Shown here one piece after another: positions 6,315-9,429 of a stretch of DNA of 9,429 bases. The stretch comes from Methylococcaceae bacterium NSM2-1 (GTDB lineage: Bacteria; Pseudomonadota; Gammaproteobacteria; Methylococcales; Methylomonadaceae): the NCBI GenBank assembly GCA_002256705.1, contig NQJI01000033.1, positions 3,639-13,067 of the forward strand. Direction: 5' to 3'. How positions within the stretch are numbered: the stretch's first letter is position 1; every line of letters begins with the position of its first letter. The translations under genes were made by a program, and so were the position numbers. The notes beneath the pieces are model-generated. The model was given only the letters and a program-made list of their open reading frames with translations, made no database searches and was not told where the DNA came from.

Positions 6315-7922
6315 CTACTTTTCTGTTTTACCACGAATTAAAGATTCCGGATGTTCTTCCAGATAATCGGCAAGCTGCTTAACTGAGCTTGCCGTTTGCG
6401 TGAGTTCTTGCAGTAACTGATTCAGTTCATACTGTGTAGTCGAACCTGGCTCTAGCGTAGTTAGTACTTGTTGCGCTGAACTTATGGTTTTATCGGCAGA
6501 GCTCAATGTTTTGTCAGCTGTGCTCAGGGTGCCGTTTGCAGTGACTAAAGTCTTGGTTGCCGCCTTGGATGTGCTTTGTAAGGATTCCAGGGTTTTGTTG
6601 ATTTCGGTCGTCATGGTTTCCAAAGGCAGCTTGGAAATTTTATCCATAACAGCTTGTGCAGAATTAATAATCTGATTCATTGAGTTTGGCGTCGTCGGAA
6701 ATTCCTGATAGCCCGTATCATTCTTGTGTGTAACCACTTTGCTTTCTGGAAACAGATCCAAAGCAACGAAGAGTTGTCCTGTCAGCAAGCTACCTGTTTG
6801 TAATTGTGCGCGTAAGCCTTTGGCAATCAGATGCGCTATATTCTCTTTAGCCGTCATATTTGCTTGTTTATTGATTATTTTAATGCGGTCCGGCTCTACT
6901 TCAACCACGACGGGAATGTGTATCTCTGCGGTTTTTGCATCTATTTCCAGGTCAAAGTCGGTTACTTTTCCAACCGGAATGCCGCGTAACAAAACCGGAG
7001 CACCGATGGTTAAGCCGCGTACTGATTCACCAAAAAACATAACGACTTTGATTGTTCTATGATAAATCACTTGAGTGGATTGGTCATAATCATCGAACAG
7101 CTGAAATGGCGTGTTTTCGGGCACAGTATCCGCCGCTTTATCATCAGGTGAGGTACGAAAAGCAATGCCGCCGGCCAATAAAGAAATCAAAGGCCCTGTT
7201 CTTAATTTAAAACCATCGGCACCAGCGGATAAATCGATGCCGCTGTCTATCCAGAAGCGGGTGTTTGTTCTTACAAACTGGTCATATGGGGCGTTAACAA
7301 AAACCGTTAATTTGATGTTATCGGCATTATTGGCTAATTCATAATTTAGCACCTCGCCTACGTTGATGCCATGAAAGCTGATCTGCGTTCCAGGCCCCAT
7401 CGAGCCGAGATTAGTCGTCTCAAGTATGAATCTCTTGCCTTGCGCATCAGTTTCCAATATGGGCGGGGTGTCGAGTCCCTTAAAGTGACGTTCTTTTTTA
7501 CCTTTTTCTGGCTTAATGGCGATGTAAGCTCCGGACATCAGAGTGCCTAAACCCGTTACGCCGCTTAAGCCGATTTGTGGCCGTACCACCCAGAACTGAG
7601 TGTTTTTTGTTAAATACCCACTGCTTTCTTTATGCATTTCTGCAGTAACGTCAATGGTTTTCATATCTTTATTGATGGCGATATCGGTGACTTTACCGAT
7701 TTCTACATCCAGGTATTTGATTTTGGTTTTGTCTATTTCCAAACCGTCTGCACTGGGAAAATTAATGGTAATCTCCGGCCCTTTTTCGGAAACGGTCTTG
7801 TAGATTAGCCAGGCACTCACTAATAGCGCACACAAGGGTAACAACCAGATGAGCGGTAATTCCCGCTTTTTATTGATAGCGGCATCTGCCGTTTCGTAAG
7901 GAGGTTCGATAAAATCATTCAT
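6315..7922 (-). CDS. pqiB: PqiB, three-domain MCE protein forming a trans-periplasmic channel
   Basis: A 535-residue protein close to the usual length of PqiB. It has a short cytosolic N-terminus (residues 1-22), one transmembrane helix (about 23-42, LPLIWLLPLCALLVSAWLIY), then three MCE domains: about 47-138 (DGLEIDKTKIKYLDVEIGKV), 165-257 (NLGSMGPGTQISFHGINVGEV) and 292-392 (VRGLTIGAPVLLRGIPVGKV). Each carries the family pattern of G-x-x-V near the turn. The C-terminal third (about 415-525) is a long coiled coil with six tandem heptads at 446-487. In E. coli PqiB, hexamers stack MCE rings and a helical needle to carry lipids between the membranes; the same is expected here. The start overlaps the pqiA2 stop by ATGA (7919-7922), a classic coupling arrangement, and no strong ribosome site is seen. 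Confidence 0.96.
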   Translation of the reverse strand: MNDFIEPPYETADAAINKKRELPLIWLLPLCALLVSAWLIYKTVSEKGPEITINFPSADGLEIDKTKIKYLDVEIGKVTDIAINKDMKTIDVTAEMHKESSGYLTKNTQFWVVRPQIGLSGVTGLGTLMSGAYIAIKPEKGKKERHFKGLDTPPILETDAQGKRFILETTNLGSMGPGTQISFHGINVGEVLNYELANNADNIKLTVFVNAPYDQFVRTNTRFWIDSGIDLSAGADGFKLRTGPLISLLAGGIAFRTSPDDKAADTVPENTPFQLFDDYDQSTQVIYHRTIKVVMFFGESVRGLTIGAPVLLRGIPVGKVTDFDLEIDAKTAEIHIPVVVEVEPDRIKIINKQANMTAKENIAHLIAKGLRAQLQTGSLLTGQLFVALDLFPESKVVTHKNDTGYQEFPTTPNSMNQIINSAQAVMDKISKLPLETMTTEINKTLESLQSTSKAATKTLVTANGTLSTADKTLSSADKTISSAQQVLTTLEPGSTTQYELNQLLQELTQTASSVKQLADYLEEHPESLIRGKTEK

Positions 7923-8533
7923 AGGTTTTGTTGGTTGTCCCAGAGTAAGCGGGGATCGAAATTTTCAGCGGCGAACATAGTCAATATCACCACGGCGGCA
8001 AATGCGGTTGCCGCAGGGCCGGCAATAATCTGTACACTGCCAGAATTAACTAAATCGACCAGAATGGAAATCATAAAAATATCCAGCATCGACCATCGGC
8101 CTACAAAAGCAATGACACGATACATCACCGTCCATCGACGAGCATTGATTTGCCAGCGAAAATGCGCACAAAGCAGCAACAAGGTGATACCTATCAGCTT
8201 TGACGAAGGCACGAGAATACTCGCCACCAAAACCAACAGACCGATAGGTATCATGCCGCTATCGATTAATTCAATAATACCGCCGGCAATGGTATGTGGA
8301 TCACCCGCCCCAAACTGATTAACGGTCATAATGGGGAAAATATTGGCTGGAATATAGAGAAAAAAACTACTGAACAAAAACGCGGTGGTGCGTTGCAAGC
8401 TGTGGGGGCGTCGTGGGTGTAGTTGACTATCACATCGTGGACAAGCTGAAGGATGGTCAACTGTTTTTACCAGGCAACCACAGTCGTGGCAACGTATGAA
8501 ACCTTGCGCGAGGGCATTCGCTTTAGTGTGCAA
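7919..8533 (-). CDS. pqiA: PqiA second half: single-domain inner-membrane protein with zinc ribbon
   Basis: A 204-residue PqiA-domain protein, inner-membrane partner of PqiB. A zinc-ribbon-like pair opens it: C15/C18 (CHDCG) and C31/C34 (CPRC). Then four membrane segments follow, including AFLFSSFFLYIPANIFPIM, LLVLVASILVPSSKLIG and the family signature GRWSMLDIFMISILVDLV. It ends in AENFDPRLLWD, which resembles the usual end of a PqiA domain. E. coli PqiA joins two such halves in one chain of about 417 residues; here they are separate. The chosen start is TTG at 8531-8533 because AAGGAG (complement of 8541-8546) lies 7 nt upstream and the zinc ribbon follows soon after. The in-frame ATG at 8593 would lie inside pqiA1, overlap it by 71 nt and add 20 residues unlike the family. 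The TTG overlaps the pqiA1 stop by 11 nt. Confidence 0.88.
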   Translation of the reverse strand: MHTKANALAQGFIRCHDCGCLVKTVDHPSACPRCDSQLHPRRPHSLQRTTAFLFSSFFLYIPANIFPIMTVNQFGAGDPHTIAGGIIELIDSGMIPIGLLVLVASILVPSSKLIGITLLLLCAHFRWQINARRWTVMYRVIAFVGRWSMLDIFMISILVDLVNSGSVQIIAGPAATAFAAVVILTMFAAENFDPRLLWDNQQNL

Positions 8534-9152
8534 GATTGTTCTCCTTACCCAATTGCTCGATGCGTTGCCAGAATAACTCGGTATCCAGACCACTGGTTAG
8601 CATGGTCGTTATGATGATCAGGGCGATAAATGCATAGAGACCCCAGCCGAATTTGAGAGGAGCGATTGCCATGAGTTTAACGCAAGCAACAATGATACCC
8701 AGCATATAAACCTCCAGCATCACCCATTCATCCAAATGGTGCATCCAGCGCATCCACCCGACTAAATAACGATTGGGGCGATTAAAATAAAGGTGTCCAC
8801 TGATCAGTAAGGATAAACTGATATGCACTAGCGGAAACAGAATGCTGGCCAAAAACACGACAATAGCAACTGCCACCATGCCCTCGTTAAATAAAGCAAT
8901 GACCCCAGACATCAATATACCCGTGTTGGCATTGCCAAGGATTGTTATACCTACCATTGGCAACAAATTAGCGGGAAAAAATAATATGAACCCCGCAATA
9001 GACAGGGCAAAAGTACGCTCAACACTTTGTTTACGGGGCCTCGAAAGCAAAAAGCCACAGCGAGGGCAATGGGCTTTTTCGCCAATTTTGGGGTGAGCAG
9101 ACCTAAGTAATAAATCACACTCAGGGCAGGAATCGTAGTTTGTGCTATTCAT
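8523..9152 (-). CDS. pqiA: PqiA first half: single-domain inner-membrane protein with zinc ribbon
   Basis: A 209-residue PqiA-domain protein and first gene of the operon. Residues 9-32 form a zinc ribbon: C9/C12 (CPEC) and C29/C32 (CPRCG). Four membrane segments follow: about 48-68 (TFALSIAGFILFFPANLLP), 94-117, 143-163 (EWVMLEVYMLGIIVACVKL, the family signature) and 170-187. It ends in GLDTELFWQRIEQL. Together with the next gene it makes the two halves that other bacteria fuse in one PqiA. The protein is expected in the inner membrane, where it would pass lipids to or from the PqiB ring. The start at 9152 is set by the zinc ribbon position; its ribosome site is weak (TAAAGAC). A sigma70-like promoter lies 33-62 nt upstream. 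Identity is firm; direction of lipid transport is not known from sequence. Confidence 0.94.
   Translation of the reverse strand: MNSTNYDSCPECDLLLRSAHPKIGEKAHCPRCGFLLSRPRKQSVERTFALSIAGFILFFPANLLPMVGITILGNANTGILMSGVIALFNEGMVAVAIVVFLASILFPLVHISLSLLISGHLYFNRPNRYLVGWMRWMHHLDEWVMLEVYMLGIIVACVKLMAIAPLKFGWGLYAFIALIIITTMLTSGLDTELFWQRIEQLGKENNLAH
8541..8546 (-). promoter_or_regulatory. Ribosome binding site for the TTG start of the second pqiA gene
   Basis: AAGGAG on the minus strand, 7 nt before TTG at 8531-8533 and inside the last codons of pqiA1. It is the strongest ribosome site in the operon and is the main argument against the upstream ATG at 8593. Confidence 0.75.
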
Positions 9153-9184
9153 GTCTTTAGTGAAAAGATGCGCTAAATCGCGTC

Positions 9185-9214
9185 TCTATAGGGGAGGATT
9201 GTATGGTATGACAA
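9185..9214 (-). promoter_or_regulatory. Candidate sigma70 promoter of the pqi operon
   Basis: On the minus strand TTGTCA (complement of 9209-9214, five of six matches to TTGACA) is followed after 18 bp by TATAGA (complement of 9185-9190, four of six matches to TATAAT). A start near 9178 would give a leader of about 25 nt before the pqiA1 ATG. No operator-like repeat is visible, although the family is often stress-regulated. Confidence 0.4.
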
Positions 9215-9252
9215 ATCAGAATAGAAGGGTAACTAAAAAAATGGCAACTCGA

Positions 9253-9429
9253 TTAATCAACTAGCGCCACAACCCGGCTGGACGGGGCATTTACCTCGTC
9301 CACAATGTCTACTTGAGACTCCAAAGCAGGGCGGGTTTTGTAAACCCGTCCGTAACGTATATGCAATACCCACACTACGCAGCCAGGTTTAACTTGTTTC
9401 AAAACATCAGGGCCGGAGTTGCAAACTCC
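9253..9429 (-). CDS. Possible 3' end of an unknown gene, cut by the right window edge
   Basis: On the minus strand one frame is open from the window edge to a TAA at 9253-9255, giving 58 residues (begins GVCNSGPDVLKQVKPG, ends SSRVVALVD). I recognise no family. The composition is protein-like, but 58 codons without a stop is weak evidence, and the same DNA holds three hairpins that suggest a repeat instead. If real, it would be the gene upstream of the pqi operon on the same strand, 100 bp before pqiA1. A run of seven T (complement of 9235-9241) follows its stop, but with no clear stem. Confidence 0.3.
   Translation of the reverse strand, partial: GVCNSGPDVLKQVKPGCVVWVLHIRYGRVYKTRPALESQVDIVDEVNAPSSRVVALVD
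9280..9429. repeat. Cluster of three short hairpins at the right edge
   Basis: Three inverted repeats lie within 150 bp: GGACGGGG/CCTCGTCC (9280-9301, 6-nt loop, one G-T pair), CGGGTTT-TGT-AAACCCG (9332-9348) and GGAGTT-GCA-AACTCC (9415-9429, reaching the window end). The first two share a GACGGG-like stem. Similar stem size and spacing suggest a dispersed hairpin repeat, but the cluster is incomplete and could also be chance within coding sequence. Confidence 0.4.

Noticed and set aside
8534..8593. ATG start at 8593 for the second pqiA gene
   Set aside because: It would overlap pqiA1 by 71 nt and add residues that are an out-of-frame reading of its conserved C-terminus; the TTG with AAGGAG fits better.
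1..9429. CRISPR array, tRNA, rRNA, complete insertion sequence or defence system
   Set aside because: No regularly spaced direct repeats, no cloverleaf-like sequence and no transposase or defence-type gene were seen on either strand.

Overview
The window looks like ordinary chromosome from a Gram-negative gammaproteobacterium. Evidence: Sec signal peptides and lipoboxes on several proteins, a complete PqiA/PqiB/PqiC inter-membrane lipid-transport operon, an OmpA-type peptidoglycan-binding lipoprotein, and two dispersed palindromic repeat types of a kind I remember from methanotroph (Methylococcales) and related genomes. The order-level guess is from memory of similar genomes and is only moderate. 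No tRNA, rRNA, CRISPR array or intact insertion sequence is visible.

Left part (1-3660, all on the minus strand; transcription runs right to left). It holds, in transcription order, a decayed HAD-family phosphatase remnant (about 3660-3398), a four-helix membrane protein of unknown function (3330-2788), a DUF3313-type lipoprotein (2638-1913) and a periplasmic type I sulfatase (1648-74) ending in a hairpin-plus-T-run terminator at the left edge. The HAD remnant is a broken gene not obvious from simple ORF calling: about 90 residues are readable in one frame, with an internal stop and both metal-binding aspartates of its GNSDGD-type motif replaced.

Middle part (3941-5265). An OmpA-domain lipoprotein on the plus strand faces a DUF2780-type exported protein on the minus strand. 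A perfect 28-bp palindrome with A/T flanks lies between the converging genes and should terminate both. Then a 414-bp gap carries a two-hairpin repeat element next to the pqiC stop.

Right part (5680-9252, minus strand). This is the operon pqiA1-pqiA2-pqiB-pqiC, tightly packed with an 11-nt overlap, a 4-nt ATGA overlap and a 5-nt gap. PqiA is split into two single-domain genes instead of one two-domain protein, and the second half most probably starts at a TTG preceded by AAGGAG. PqiA is the inner-membrane partner, PqiB is the MCE-domain barrel/needle that spans the periplasm and PqiC is the outer-membrane lipoprotein, so the genes together encode one envelope lipid-transport machine. A plausible sigma70 promoter lies just upstream (9185-9214).

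The right edge (9253-9429) has a 58-codon open frame on the minus strand running off the window. It also contains three hairpins, so it is either the 3' end of a gene or a repeat cluster. I see no convincing undescribed system; the most informative unexplained objects are the HAD pseudogene, the repeat elements and the right-edge sequence.
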